A stretch of DNA of 64,000 nt from Streptomyces nymphaeiformis (lineage in GTDB: Bacteria > Actinomycetota > Actinomycetes > Streptomycetales > Streptomycetaceae). The DNA is taken from contig NZ_JACHJY010000005.1 in assembly GCF_014203895.1 (NCBI RefSeq), positions 558,001 through 622,000 on the forward strand. Direction: 5' to 3'. The translations under genes were made by a program, and so were the position numbers. The notes below the pieces were generated by a model. The model was not told the origin of the DNA and searched no databases. It worked only from the letters and a program-made list of their open reading frames with translations. Positions 41,313-50,303 of the stretch are shown here, piece by piece; within the stretch, counting starts at the first letter, position 1, and every line of letters begins with the position of its first letter.

Positions 41313-42734
41313 GTGAGTGACACCCCATTCGGATTCGGCCTTCCGCCGGAGGAGCCGGAGAACGGCGACGAGGGCAAGAAGAAGGACCCCGCCGGAGGTG
41401 GCCAGGGGTCTGGCGGCAACCCGTTCGGTGCGAACCCGTTCGGCTTCGGCGGGCTGCCCGGCATGGGCGGTGCCGGCGGCGCGGACAATCCGTTCGCCGC
41501 GATGTTCGGCTCCCTGAACCCCAACGATCTGGGCGCGGCCTTCCAGCAGCTCGGGCAGATGCTGAGCTACGAGGGCGGTCCCGTGAACTGGGACATGGCC
41601 AAGCAGATCGCGCGCCAGGTGGTGGCCCAGGGCACCGCCGACGGCACGAAGGACGCGAGCGTGGGTCCGGCCGAGAAGTCCGCGGTCGAGGAGGCCGTGC
41701 GCCTGGCCGACCTGTGGCTCGACCAGGTCACCTCGCTGCCCTCCGGCGCGGGCACGGCCGTGGCGTGGAGCCGCGCGGAGTGGGTCGAGGCGACGCTGCC
41801 GGCGTGGCAGCAGCTGGTGGACCCGGTCGCCGAGCGGGTCGGCTCTGCGATGGGCGACGTCCTGCCGCAGGAGATGCAGGCCATGGCCGGGCCGCTGATC
41901 GGCATGATGCGCTCCATGGGCGGCGCCATGTTCGGCCAGCAGATCGGGCAGGCCGTGGGCGCGCTCGCCGGTGAGGTCGTCGGCTCGACGGACGTCGGTC
42001 TGCCGCTCGGCCCGGCCGGACGTGCCGCGCTGCTGCCGCTGAACATCGCGGCCTTCGGCAAGGACCTGGGCGTCCCCTCGGACGAGGTGCGGCTCTACCT
42101 GGCCCTGCGCGAGGCCGCGCACCAGCGTCTCTTCGCGCACGTGCCGTGGCTGCGGGCGCACCTCTTCGGTGCGGTCGAGGGGTACGCGCGCGGGATCAAG
42201 GTCGACACCTCGAAGCTGGAGGAGGCCGTCGGCCAGCTCGACCCGACGCACCCGGAGCAGCTGCAGGAGGCGCTCCAGCAGGGCATGTTCCAGCCGGAGG
42301 ACACCCCGGAGCAGAAGGCGGCCCTGGCCCGTCTGGAGACGGCGCTCGCGCTGGTCGAGGGCTGGGTGGACGCGGTGGTCCACGAGGCCGCCAAGTCGCG
42401 GCTGACCTCGGCGGACGCGCTGCGCGAGACGCTGCGCCGGCGCCGGGCCTCGGGCGGTCCCGCGGAGCAGACCTTCGCGACGCTGATCGGTCTGGAGCTG
42501 CGTCCGCGGCGGCTGCGGGACGCGGCGCGCCTGTGGGCCTCGCTCACCGACGCGCGCGGGGTCGACGGCCGGGACGGTCTGTGGGAGCACCCGGACATGC
42601 TGCCGACGGCGACGGACCTGGACGACCCCGACGGCTTCGTGCACCGGGAGCACCTGGACTTCTCCGAGCTGGACAAGATGCTCGGAGAGGCCGCCAAGGG
42701 CGAGGGCACCGAGGGCGGGGACGACGAGAAGTGA
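41313..42734 (+). CDS. Zincin-like metallopeptidase family protein (DUF2342)
   Basis: A 473-residue protein of the actinobacterial DUF2342/zinc-dependent metalloprotease family. The first 70 residues are Gly/Phe/Pro repeats (NPFGANPFGFGGLPGMGG) and probably disordered. The core has the family motif REAAHQRLFAHVPWL (about residue 266) in place of a classical HExxH, so peptidase activity is only predicted from structure-based family assignment. GTG start preceded by GAGGAAACCT. The 3' end overlaps the NUDIX gene by GTGA. Confidence 0.8.
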   Translation: MSDTPFGFGLPPEEPENGDEGKKKDPAGGGQGSGGNPFGANPFGFGGLPGMGGAGGADNPFAAMFGSLNPNDLGAAFQQLGQMLSYEGGPVNWDMAKQIARQVVAQGTADGTKDASVGPAEKSAVEEAVRLADLWLDQVTSLPSGAGTAVAWSRAEWVEATLPAWQQLVDPVAERVGSAMGDVLPQEMQAMAGPLIGMMRSMGGAMFGQQIGQAVGALAGEVVGSTDVGLPLGPAGRAALLPLNIAAFGKDLGVPSDEVRLYLALREAAHQRLFAHVPWLRAHLFGAVEGYARGIKVDTSKLEEAVGQLDPTHPEQLQEALQQGMFQPEDTPEQKAALARLETALALVEGWVDAVVHEAAKSRLTSADALRETLRRRRASGGPAEQTFATLIGLELRPRRLRDAARLWASLTDARGVDGRDGLWEHPDMLPTATDLDDPDGFVHREHLDFSELDKMLGEAAKGEGTEGGDDEK

Positions 42735-43258
42735 GCCTGTACGACGACGCGGTCCGCGTCCTGAAGGGGTACGAGGACCAGCCGGAGCTGCGCGATGTCT
42801 ACCTGGCGCATCTCGCCGAGCATCCGGACGGCATGTACAAGCCGTGCGAGGCGGGCCACCTGACCTCCAGCGCGCTGGTGATCGACCCTGTGCGGGGGCG
42901 GGTGCTGCTCACCCTGCACAAGAAGCTGGGCATGTGGCTCCAGATGGGCGGCCACTGCGAGGCGGGCGATCCGACGGTGGAGGCGGCGGCGCTGCGCGAG
43001 GCGGCCGAGGAGTCCGGCATCACCACGGGCCTCACCCTGCTGCCGGGCGGCCCGGTGCGCCTCGACCGGCATCCGATCCCGGCGCCGTGCCACTGGCACC
43101 TGGACGTGCAGTACGCGGCGCTCGCCCCGGCGGACGCGGTGGCGGAGATCAGTGACGAGTCGCTGGACCTGCGCTGGTTCGCGTACGAGGACGTGGCGGA
43201 CGTGGCCGACACGTCGGTGGTGGAGCTGCTGAAGGGCACGCTGGCGCGGCTGGCGTGA
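42731..43258 (+). CDS. NUDIX hydrolase
   Basis: A 175-residue NUDIX enzyme. The box GGHCEAGDPTVEAAALREAAEESGI (about residues 74-98) follows GX5EX7REUXEEXGU closely, so a nucleoside-diphosphate-linked substrate is expected. A following WHLDVQYAALAP is usual in this subgroup. Substrate unknown. It is translationally coupled to the zincin-like gene through GTGA, which suggests a shared but unexplained role. A strong terminator follows. Confidence 0.87.
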   Translation: MSLYDDAVRVLKGYEDQPELRDVYLAHLAEHPDGMYKPCEAGHLTSSALVIDPVRGRVLLTLHKKLGMWLQMGGHCEAGDPTVEAAALREAAEESGITTGLTLLPGGPVRLDRHPIPAPCHWHLDVQYAALAPADAVAEISDESLDLRWFAYEDVADVADTSVVELLKGTLARLA

Positions 43259-43262
43259 GCAT

Positions 43263-43301
43263 GCGTGAGGGGCGGTCTCCGGTGGAGACCGCCCCTCACG
43301 C
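43263..43301. terminator. Bidirectional terminator between NUDIX gene and AIM24 operon
   Basis: A perfect 18-base stem (43263-43280 with 43284-43301) and GGT loop, between convergent genes, starting 4 bases after the NUDIX stop. Confidence 0.9.
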
Positions 43302-43309
43302 GCGTGTGC

Positions 43310-44065
43310 TCAGTTCCAGGCGTTGTTCTGGTTCTGGGCGTGGGCGCCGTGCTGGCCGGCGCCGAACTGGGCGGCGATGCCCTGTCCGATGGCGGCGTGC
43401 TGCGGGGGCATGACCTCGCTCGGCTGGACGAGCGCGAAGCCCTGGCCGAGGAAGCTGAGCTCCCAGCCCTCGCCCGTGTCGCCACGGCGGCGGCGGACGC
43501 TGGAGTTGGTCGTCTGCGCCTGCATCTGGACGCGCAGCCCGGTGGACCAGGCGACGATCGCGTCGGCGTCGACGCTGACGTACTTCTCGGGCGTGACCTG
43601 CATCATCAGCGGCTGCCCCGAGGTCATCAGGGCGACCTTGCCGCGGCCGGAGATGTTGAGCTGGTACTTGCCGGAGCCGGAGATGCCGTACTGGCTGTCG
43701 ACGGCGATGACCTCGGTGTGGAGGGTCGAGTCGAGCGCCAGGACGTAGGAGCTGTCGACGGTCAGGCCGTCCTGCTCGACCTCCACGATGTGGACGTGCT
43801 GGGCGAGGTTGGCGAAGTAGACCGTGCCCTGGCCGGAGCAGCGCATGAGGTCCAGGCCCTCACCGGTGCGGGCCTGGGCCCGGCGCTGGTTCGGGGTCTT
43901 GTACTCGCCGTCGAAGTCGACGAGTCCCTGGTACGCGACCATGGCGCCCTTGCGGGCGAGGACGTCGTCCTGCCCGGTGAGGCTGACCCGCAGGAGCTGC
44001 GGGTTCTGGATGACGTACCGCTCCTGGCTCTGCTGTTCGGCGTGGTTGAAAAGCGGGCTCTGCAT
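43310..44065 (-). CDS. AIM24 family protein, third of the array
   Basis: A 251-residue double-beta-barrel protein of the AIM24 (TIGR00266-like) family. Repeated strands with ARKGAMVAYQG, LDLMRCSGQGTVYFA and LSFLGQGFALVQPSE are diagnostic. The C-terminus is Gln/Asn-rich (AQFGAGQHGAHAQNQNN). Bacterial AIM24 proteins have no settled function and often lie beside tellurium-resistance-type (Ter) genes, as here. It is the last gene of the minus-strand operon, 19 bases after the second AIM24 gene. Confidence 0.88.
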   Translation of the reverse strand: MQSPLFNHAEQQSQERYVIQNPQLLRVSLTGQDDVLARKGAMVAYQGLVDFDGEYKTPNQRRAQARTGEGLDLMRCSGQGTVYFANLAQHVHIVEVEQDGLTVDSSYVLALDSTLHTEVIAVDSQYGISGSGKYQLNISGRGKVALMTSGQPLMMQVTPEKYVSVDADAIVAWSTGLRVQMQAQTTNSSVRRRRGDTGEGWELSFLGQGFALVQPSEVMPPQHAAIGQGIAAQFGAGQHGAHAQNQNNAWN

Positions 44066-44084
44066 GGTGTGTTCTCGCTCCCCC

Positions 44085-44765
44085 TCAGCCCCGGGCCCGC
44101 AGGCGGTCGGTGCTGTCCTCGCTCGGCTGTACGACGACGATGCCCTGGCCCGAGAAGGCCATCTGGTATGCCTCGCCGCTGCCCCGCCCGATGAGGGAGG
44201 ACGCCTTGAAGCTGCGCTTGCCCTTGACCTTGAGCGCGGGCGACCAGGCGACGAGCGCGTCGGGGTCGACGTACGTCTCGTCCTCGCCGCGGCCGCAGTC
44301 GACGACGATCGGCGTGCCGCGCGAGGTGAGCGCGACCCAGCCGGTGCCGGCGATCTCCACGTTGAACAGGCCCTGGCCGGCGAACTTGGCGAGGCCCTTG
44401 ACCCGCTCGACGCCCCACTGGAGGTGGGCGTCGAAGGCGAGCACGTTGGTGCCGTTGACCGAGATCGAGTCGTTCTGGAGGTTGATGACGACGACGTCGG
44501 CGCCGTAGTCGGCGAGGTAGAGCAGTCCGTCGCCGGAGCACTTCATGATGGGCGCGCCCTCGCCGGTGGCCCACTGCTGGGCGACCTGGCGGACGGCGGG
44601 CGGGTTGGGCTCGTAGGTGATGAAGCCCTCGTAGGCGACCATCGAGCCGGTCCGTGCGTACAGGTCCTGGCCGGAGGCCATGGCGACCTTGAGCATGGTG
44701 CGGCCGTGGTTCTCCATCCGGGCCGCGACGGGGGTCGGGGCGTAGCCCGCGAGTTGCTGGTTCAT
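44085..44765 (-). CDS. AIM24 family protein, second of the array
   Basis: A 226-residue AIM24 protein. It has YARTGSMVAYEGFITYE, APIMKCSGDGLLYLADYG, a VNGTNVLAFD strand and MAFSGQGIVVVQPSE. Compared with its neighbours it lacks both the N-terminal TerD domain and the Gln-rich tail. The ATG lies 11 bases after the TerD-AIM24 fusion gene, so the three are one transcript. Probably a homo- or hetero-oligomer with the other two barrels; this is inference. Confidence 0.88.
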   Translation of the reverse strand: MNQQLAGYAPTPVAARMENHGRTMLKVAMASGQDLYARTGSMVAYEGFITYEPNPPAVRQVAQQWATGEGAPIMKCSGDGLLYLADYGADVVVINLQNDSISVNGTNVLAFDAHLQWGVERVKGLAKFAGQGLFNVEIAGTGWVALTSRGTPIVVDCGRGEDETYVDPDALVAWSPALKVKGKRSFKASSLIGRGSGEAYQMAFSGQGIVVVQPSEDSTDRLRARG

Positions 44766-44776
44766 GACGGGCTCCC

Positions 44777-46426
44777 TCAGACCTCGTAGGGCTGGACGAC
44801 GATGAAGTTGCCGGGGGCTCCCCGGAACTGGAGGTTCACGGTCTCCCCGCTGTGGCCCGGGTAGGCGTTGCGGCGGAGCCGCACCTGGCTGGAGAGGACG
44901 ACCTGGGACGCGGAGGACCAGGCGACGACGGCGTTGCAGTCGGCGAAGGTCGTCGGCGTGACGGGCAGGACGACGGGGACGCCGTGGGTCTTCACGACGA
45001 CGGTGCCGGTGCCCTGGAACTGCATGGTGAAGAGGGCGCCGCCGGGGATGCCGTGGCCCTCGATGCGGCGGACCTCGTACTGCAGGGACTCGTCGAACGC
45101 GAGGACGTTCTCGGCGGAGACGCAGATGCCGTCGCCCTGGAGCTCGATCGGGTGCAGGTGGGTGCCGTTCTCGGCGAGGAAGACCTGGCCGCGGCCGGTG
45201 CAGCGCATGAGCTGCATCTCCTGGCCGGTGGCGTTGCCGACGATCCGGCCGGCGAAGCCCGCGCCCTTGTAGCCGAAGTCGACCTTGCCCTGGTACATGA
45301 CCATGGAGCCCTGGCGGGCGAGGACGGGGACGCCGCCCATGCTGAGGTCGACCCGCATGAGCTGCTGGTTCTGCGGGGTCCAGCGGGCGCCGGTGGCGGT
45401 CTCCTTGTACGGCGCGAGCGCGGCGGCGAGCCCCGCTCCGGTGGCCGGCACGCCCTGCGGGACGCCGGGCTGCTGCCCGTACGCCGGGGGCTGCTGGCCG
45501 TACGGGCCGGGGGCGGGCTGCCCGTACGGGGGCGTCTGCTGCGGCTGTCCGTACGGGGCCTGCGGCGGCTGGCCCTGGCCGGGGTGCTGGCCCGGGATCT
45601 GTCCGGGGTACTGGCCGGGAGGCTGGCCCGGGACCTGGCCGTACTGCGGCTGCGGCGGCTGCCCGTAGGGGGCGGGGGCCGGCGCCGGCGGCGGCACGGG
45701 GGCCGGGGCCAGCGGCGCGACCATCGTCGGCTGCGTGTGGACCGGCGCGGGCGGGGCCGGCGCGGGCGGGGCCGGCGGAGCGCCGAACGCGGGCGCGGGG
45801 GCCGGCGCGGGCGCGCCGAAGGCCGGGGGCGCCGCCGCCTGCGGCGGCGGGGCGAAGCCGGGGGCCGCGGCCTGCTGCTGCGGGGCGGCCGGCTCGTCCT
45901 CGGCGACCTCGCCGCCGAAGTTCCGCAGGAGCGCCTCCAGGCCCCCGTCGAAGCCCTGGCCGACGGCGGCGAACCGCCACACGTCCTTGAGGTAGAAGTC
46001 GCCGAGCATCACCGCGCGTTCGGTGGAGAACTCCGCGCCCGTGAACGCGTAGCGCGCGACCTCCTCGCCGCCCGCCACGATCCGCAGGTGACCGGGGCCG
46101 ACCTGGGACATCTGGCCGACGCCGTCGATCGTCGCGGTGAACGACAGCTTGTGGATGTTCGCGGGGATGCGGTCGAGGGTGACGCGGAAGGACTCGGTGT
46201 CACCGGACTGCGCGCCGAGCAGCTGGATGGACTCCTCGGGCGACTTCGGCTGGTTGAAGAAGACGAAGTAGCGGTCGTCGGAGAGGCGCTCGTCCGCGTC
46301 GAGCCCGAAGCAGCTGATGTCGAAAGTGAGTCCGGGCGCCGCGATCTGCACACCGACGTACAGATCGGTCCCCGCGGTCAGATCACTGATCTTGGCCTTG
46401 TGGCCGCGTTGGAATTCCCTGGCCAT
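44777..46426 (-). CDS. TerD-AIM24 fusion protein
   Basis: A 549-residue fusion. Residues 1-175 are a TerD-like calcium-binding domain (DISCFGLDADERLSDDRYFVFFNQ, and a second acidic loop later). Residues about 176-340 are a Pro/Gln/Ala/Gly/Tyr-rich linker with many PYGQP and PGQ microrepeats. Residues about 341-549 are an AIM24 barrel ending in FIVVQPYEV. TerD proteins occur in tellurite and phage-stress clusters; the calcium ligand asparates are visible. The start is the ATG giving MAREFQRG. It heads the three-gene AIM24 operon. Confidence 0.88.
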   Translation of the reverse strand: MAREFQRGHKAKISDLTAGTDLYVGVQIAAPGLTFDISCFGLDADERLSDDRYFVFFNQPKSPEESIQLLGAQSGDTESFRVTLDRIPANIHKLSFTATIDGVGQMSQVGPGHLRIVAGGEEVARYAFTGAEFSTERAVMLGDFYLKDVWRFAAVGQGFDGGLEALLRNFGGEVAEDEPAAPQQQAAAPGFAPPPQAAAPPAFGAPAPAPAPAFGAPPAPPAPAPPAPVHTQPTMVAPLAPAPVPPPAPAPAPYGQPPQPQYGQVPGQPPGQYPGQIPGQHPGQGQPPQAPYGQPQQTPPYGQPAPGPYGQQPPAYGQQPGVPQGVPATGAGLAAALAPYKETATGARWTPQNQQLMRVDLSMGGVPVLARQGSMVMYQGKVDFGYKGAGFAGRIVGNATGQEMQLMRCTGRGQVFLAENGTHLHPIELQGDGICVSAENVLAFDESLQYEVRRIEGHGIPGGALFTMQFQGTGTVVVKTHGVPVVLPVTPTTFADCNAVVAWSSASQVVLSSQVRLRRNAYPGHSGETVNLQFRGAPGNFIVVQPYEV

Positions 46427-46559
46427 GCGTAACGACCGTCCCCCATCCCGAATGGCGAATGCTCGCGCCAGGCTAACCGCTGGGCACGACATTGAGACAG
46501 GCCAGGTCCTCTTCGGTACGGAATCGGGAAAACCCGCGCACGCGCGCGTGGCGGCCCCG

Positions 46560-47147
46560 TCACTCCTCGCGAGCGGCCTCGCCGGCGGCCGGAGGATGCG
46601 GCAGCCGCGCGGCGGCGACCACGCCCTCCAGGTAGCCGCGCGCCCGCTCGGTGCGGGGGTACGCCTCCAGGAGCCGCCAGAACGCCGGACCGTGCCCGGG
46701 GACGAGGAGGTGGGCCAGCTCGTGCAGGAGGACGTAGTCGACGACGTACTCGGGCATGCCCTGGAGCCGGTGCGAGAGGCGGATGCTGCCCTCGGAGGGG
46801 GTGCAGGAGCCCCAGCGGGTGTTCTGGTTGGTCACCCAGCGGACGGAACGGGGGCGGGCCCGGCCGTCGAAGTACTGCTCCGAGAGGTGCAGCGCGCGCT
46901 CGGTGAGCTCGCGGTCGCCGAGGACGCCGCGGCTCTCCTGGGCGGCGAGCTTGTCCAGCATGACGCCCACCCAGCGGCGCTCCTCCGCCTCCGACATGCG
47001 GGCCGGGATGAGCACGATCGTCCGGTCGCCCTCGCGGTAGGCCGAGACGGTTCTGCTCCGCCGTGGGCTTCTGCGGACCTCGACCGCGCTCGTCCCCGCC
47101 CCGCGGGGCGGTTCGCTGGTCACGCTGCGCTGTGGGTCGGCGGGCAC
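46560..47147 (-). CDS. YgjP/M48-type metallopeptidase (DUF45)
   Basis: A 195-residue protein. The zinc motif HELAH is in LLHELAHLLVPGHGPAFW (about residues 141-158), with a third ligand His in PGHG, as in YgjP-like (DUF45/WLM-related) peptidases. TRWGSC (about residue 111) is the family signature. The N-terminal 40 residues are basic. GTG start at 47147. No neighbour suggests a substrate. The 46427-46559 gap before the TerD operon has no gene and probably holds that operon's promoter. Confidence 0.87.
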   Translation of the reverse strand: MPADPQRSVTSEPPRGAGTSAVEVRRSPRRSRTVSAYREGDRTIVLIPARMSEAEERRWVGVMLDKLAAQESRGVLGDRELTERALHLSEQYFDGRARPRSVRWVTNQNTRWGSCTPSEGSIRLSHRLQGMPEYVVDYVLLHELAHLLVPGHGPAFWRLLEAYPRTERARGYLEGVVAAARLPHPPAAGEAAREE

Positions 47148-47356
47148 GGCCCCGACGTTACCCGCTGTCCGAGGGGGAAGTCCCGTCCCGGGAGCGGTTT
47201 CGGAAACGATCAGACCCCACCGCTCACCATATTGAACGACTAATCCCCTGACCTGTGGACAACTTTCGGCGGCCGTCGCGGCGGCGGGGCATTCTCACCT
47301 CGGGGCGACGGAATGCGTTGTCGATCATGAATGACCTCTCGGACGGGGGCGGGGAA

Positions 47357-48544
47357 ATGCATCCGATGGTGAAACCGGCACTGCGGCGGGCGTGGCGGAG
47401 TCTGCGGTGCGTGCAGTTCGGCGTCGCCCCGGCGCACGCGGTGGTGCTCGACCCGGTCGACCCGGCGACGGGGGCGGTGCTCGGACTGCTCGACGGCACC
47501 CGCGGGACCGCGCTGCTGCGGGCCGAGGCCCGGGCGCTCGGCCTCCCGGACGGACGCCTGGAGGCGCTCCTGGGCCGGCTGGAGTCGGCCGGGCTGCTCA
47601 CGGACGCCGCGACCGGGCGGCCGGGGAGGGCGGGTCCGGCCGCCGGCGCGGTGGACGTGGCGCTCGATCCGCTCCGCGCCGACCTGGCCTCCCTCTCCGT
47701 GGTGCACCCCGAGCCGGACCGGGCGGCGCGGACCCTGGCGGCCCGGCGGGCCCTGCGCGTCCAGGTCCGGGGCGCGGGCCGGGTGGGGACGACGGTGGCG
47801 GCGCTGCTCGCGGCGGCGGGCGTCGGCTCGGTCGAGGTCCTGGACGCGGGCCGGGTCGAGCCCTGGGAGACGTCCCCGGGCGGACTGCCCGCCGAGTCCG
47901 TCGGCGAGCGCCGGGCGACGGCGGCCCGGCGCCTGGTGGGCCGCTGGACCCGGGAGGCGGGACGGCCCGGACCACCCGGACGGCCCGGCGGGACACGCGG
48001 CCGTCGCGAACGGAGCGGATCGGGTGAAGGCCGGGGCGAGCCCGGGTTGTCACTCGTCGTGGTGACACCACGGGACGGTCTCGGGGCGTACGTCCCCGAT
48101 CCGGTCCCCGCCGAGCCGTGGGTCTCCACCGGCACCCCTCACCTCTACGCGGGCGTCCTGGAGGCGACGGGGGTGGTCGGACCGCTCGTGCTGCCGGGCG
48201 GCACGGCCTGTGCGCGGTGCCTCCAGGAGGAGCGGACGGACCGGGACCCGGTGACGCCCCGGCTCCTCGCCCAGTGGCGCTCCGGCGCCCCGCATCCGCT
48301 GCCCGCCTGCGACCTGGGCCTCGCGACGGCGGTCGCCGGGCTGGCCGCCGCGCATGCGCTGGCCTTCCTGGACGGGGACCTCCCGGCGAGCACCGGCACC
48401 CGATGGGAGGCCTCGCTGCCGCTCCTGGAGTGGCGGGCGGAGCGGCTGAGACCGCACCCGGCGTGCCCCTGCGGGGCGGCGCGCGGAGAAGAAGGGGAGC
48501 GCGCCTCGGCGGTCGGGGACGCGCAGGACACAATGGCGGGGTAA
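47357..48544 (+). CDS. ThiF/E1-like protein (TOMM leader-binding type)
   Basis: A 395-residue protein. The first 110 residues look like a winged-helix peptide-binding part (DLLDGTRGTALL, then LESAGLL). A ThiF-like Rossmann domain follows with RGAGRVGTTVAALLAAAGVGSV. Two cysteine pairs, CARC and CPC, could bind zinc. The usual catalytic region is poorly conserved and a long Gly/Arg/Pro insertion lies at about residues 205-235. No precursor peptide or cyclodehydratase gene is nearby. ATG 47357 was taken because GGGGGCGGGG lies upstream; ATG 47327 is an alternative. Confidence 0.75.
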   Translation: MHPMVKPALRRAWRSLRCVQFGVAPAHAVVLDPVDPATGAVLGLLDGTRGTALLRAEARALGLPDGRLEALLGRLESAGLLTDAATGRPGRAGPAAGAVDVALDPLRADLASLSVVHPEPDRAARTLAARRALRVQVRGAGRVGTTVAALLAAAGVGSVEVLDAGRVEPWETSPGGLPAESVGERRATAARRLVGRWTREAGRPGPPGRPGGTRGRRERSGSGEGRGEPGLSLVVVTPRDGLGAYVPDPVPAEPWVSTGTPHLYAGVLEATGVVGPLVLPGGTACARCLQEERTDRDPVTPRLLAQWRSGAPHPLPACDLGLATAVAGLAAAHALAFLDGDLPASTGTRWEASLPLLEWRAERLRPHPACPCGAARGEEGERASAVGDAQDTMAG

Positions 48545-48585
48545 CGGCCCTGCGCGGCACGGCAGTCTGGGTTTTGGAGGGGCGT

Positions 48586-49935
48586 ATGTCTGATCTTCCC
48601 CGGAAGGCGGTCACCCGGACCGCCAAGTTGGCCGCGTTGCCTCTGGGCTTCGCGGGCCGGGCCACCTGGGGTCTGGGCAAGCGGATCGGCGGCAGATCGG
48701 CGGAGCTCGTCGCCCGCGAGCTGCAGCAGCGCACGGCCGAGCAGCTGTTCAAGGTGCTCGGTGAGCTCAAGGGCGGGGCCATGAAGTTCGGACAGGCGCT
48801 GTCCGTCTTCGAGTCGGCCCTTCCGGAGGAGGTCGCCGGGCCCTACCGGGCGGCGCTGACGAAGCTTCAGGACGCGGCCCCGCCGATGCCGACGCGCACG
48901 GTGCACGCGGTCCTGGAGGAGCGGCTCGGCGCCGAGTGGCGGGAGCTGTTCCTGGAGTTCGAGGACAAGCCGGCGGCGGCGGCCTCGATCGGGCAGGTGC
49001 ACCGGGCCGTGTGGCACGACGGGCGCGAGGTCGCGGTGAAGGTGCAGTACCCGGGCGCCGGGGAGGCGCTGCTCTCGGACCTGACGCAGCTGAGCCGCTT
49101 CGCCCGGCTCCTCGGCCCGCTGATCCCGGGCATGGACATCAAGCCGCTGATCGCGGAGATGCGGGACCGGGTGTCGGAGGAGCTGGACTACGCCCTCGAG
49201 GCGGAGGCCCAGCGGATCCACGCGGAGGAGTTCGCGGACGATCCCGACGTGGTGGTGCCGGCGGTGGTGCACCAGTCGGAGCAGATCCTCGTGACGGAGT
49301 GGATGGACGGGGTGCCGCTCGCGGAGGTGATCGCGGACGGCACGGAGGCGCAGCGCGACCGGGCGGGCCAGCTGCTCGCCCGCTTCCTCTTCTCGGGCCC
49401 CGCGCGCACGGGTCTGCTGCACGCCGATCCGCACCCCGGGAACTTCCGGCTGCTGCCCGGCGCGGACGAGGACGAGGGACCGGAGGGCTGGCGGCTCGGC
49501 GTCCTCGACTTCGGCACGGTGGACCGGCTGCCGGGCGGGCTGCCGGAGACGATCGGCACGTGTCTGCGGATGGCGGTCACCGGGGAGGCCGACACCGTCT
49601 ACGAGCTCCTGTGCGCGGAGGGCTTCGTCAAGGAGTCCGTCGCGCTGGACCCGGACGCGGTCCTCGCCTACCTGCTGCCGATCATCGAGCCGGCGGAGGT
49701 GGAGGCCTTCGCGTTCAGCCGCGGCTGGATGCGGACGCAGGCGGCCCGGATCGCCGATCCCCGCTCCCCCGCGCACCAGTTGGGCAAGCAGCTGAACCTG
49801 CCGCCGTCGTACCTGCTGATACACCGGGTGACGCTGAGCACGATCGGAGTGCTCTGCCAGCTGAACGCGACGGTCGGCCTGCGAGCGGAGCTGGCGAACT
49901 GGCTCCCCGGCTTCGAGGTCGAGGACCCCGCGTAG
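48586..49935 (+). CDS. ABC1/AarF/UbiB-family atypical kinase
   Basis: A 449-residue protein of the UbiB/ABC1 atypical kinase family. The diagnostic KxGQ motif is in MKFGQALS, the A-rich loop in AAASIGQVH, the Lys in EVAVKVQYP, then HADPHPGN and DFGT. It lacks the C-terminal membrane helices of typical UbiB. Streptomyces do not make ubiquinone, so a role with menaquinone or lipids is only a guess. A TTGGAGGGG ribosome-binding site precedes the ATG, 41 bases after the ThiF-like gene; co-transcription is likely. Confidence 0.9.
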   Translation: MSDLPRKAVTRTAKLAALPLGFAGRATWGLGKRIGGRSAELVARELQQRTAEQLFKVLGELKGGAMKFGQALSVFESALPEEVAGPYRAALTKLQDAAPPMPTRTVHAVLEERLGAEWRELFLEFEDKPAAAASIGQVHRAVWHDGREVAVKVQYPGAGEALLSDLTQLSRFARLLGPLIPGMDIKPLIAEMRDRVSEELDYALEAEAQRIHAEEFADDPDVVVPAVVHQSEQILVTEWMDGVPLAEVIADGTEAQRDRAGQLLARFLFSGPARTGLLHADPHPGNFRLLPGADEDEGPEGWRLGVLDFGTVDRLPGGLPETIGTCLRMAVTGEADTVYELLCAEGFVKESVALDPDAVLAYLLPIIEPAEVEAFAFSRGWMRTQAARIADPRSPAHQLGKQLNLPPSYLLIHRVTLSTIGVLCQLNATVGLRAELANWLPGFEVEDPA

Positions 49936-49941
49936 GACCGC

Positions 49942-49998
49942 CGCCCCCGCCGTGTGGGCCCCGCGCCCGGCGGGGCGGTGCCCACGACGGCGGGGCGC
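49942..49998. terminator. Imperfect long hairpin between convergent genes
   Basis: GCCCCCGCCGTGTGGGC (from about 49942) can pair with GCCCACGACGGCGGGGC (ending about 49997) with one bulge on each side, around an inner GC hairpin. Probably a bidirectional terminator. Confidence 0.5.
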
Positions 49999-50022
49999 AG
50001 CCCGCGGCGGGCGGCTCGGCGC

Positions 50023-50205
50023 TCACCACCAGGACGAGTCGAGGCGGCCCTCGATCGCGCGGATGTTCTCCCGCGCGCACTCCTCGCAGAAGTACTCCCG
50101 CCGGCCGTTCTCGACCGAGCAGGTCCAGGTCACCGGGACGGACTCGGCGGTCTTGCCGCAGCGGGCGCAGACGACGGGCTCCTCGGGGGCGCGGGCTTCG
50201 TTCAC
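50023..50205 (-). CDS. Small zinc-ribbon protein
   Basis: A 60-residue protein with two CxxC pairs (VVCARCGKT and YFCEECARE) and a Trp-Cys between (VTWTCSVENG), consistent with a zinc ribbon. The GTG at 50203-50205 was chosen because the part before it is Arg/Pro-rich and atypical; the ribosome-binding site is weak. It is convergent with the AarF gene. Conserved small proteins of this kind are common in Streptomyces and lack a known function. Confidence 0.65.
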   Translation of the reverse strand: MNEARAPEEPVVCARCGKTAESVPVTWTCSVENGRREYFCEECARENIRAIEGRLDSSWW

Positions 50206-50250
50206 CCTGGTGACGATAGCCCGGCGCGGGGTCGCGGTGCGGACAACGCA

Positions 50251-50286
50251 CCGCGGGGGCCGGTCCGTTCGGACCGGCCCCCGCGG
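50251..50286 (-). terminator. Terminator of the wblC operon
   Basis: A perfect 17-base stem (50251-50267 with 50270-50286) closed by a CG-TT-CG turn, 18 bases beyond the last stop of the wblC operon. Confidence 0.85.
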
Positions 50287-50303
50287 AGGCATCACGGCGA
50301 TGC

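Noticed and set aside
45420..45900. Dense short repeats resembling a minisatellite
   Set aside because: They encode the Pro/Gln/Tyr-rich linker of the TerD-AIM24 fusion and stay in frame.
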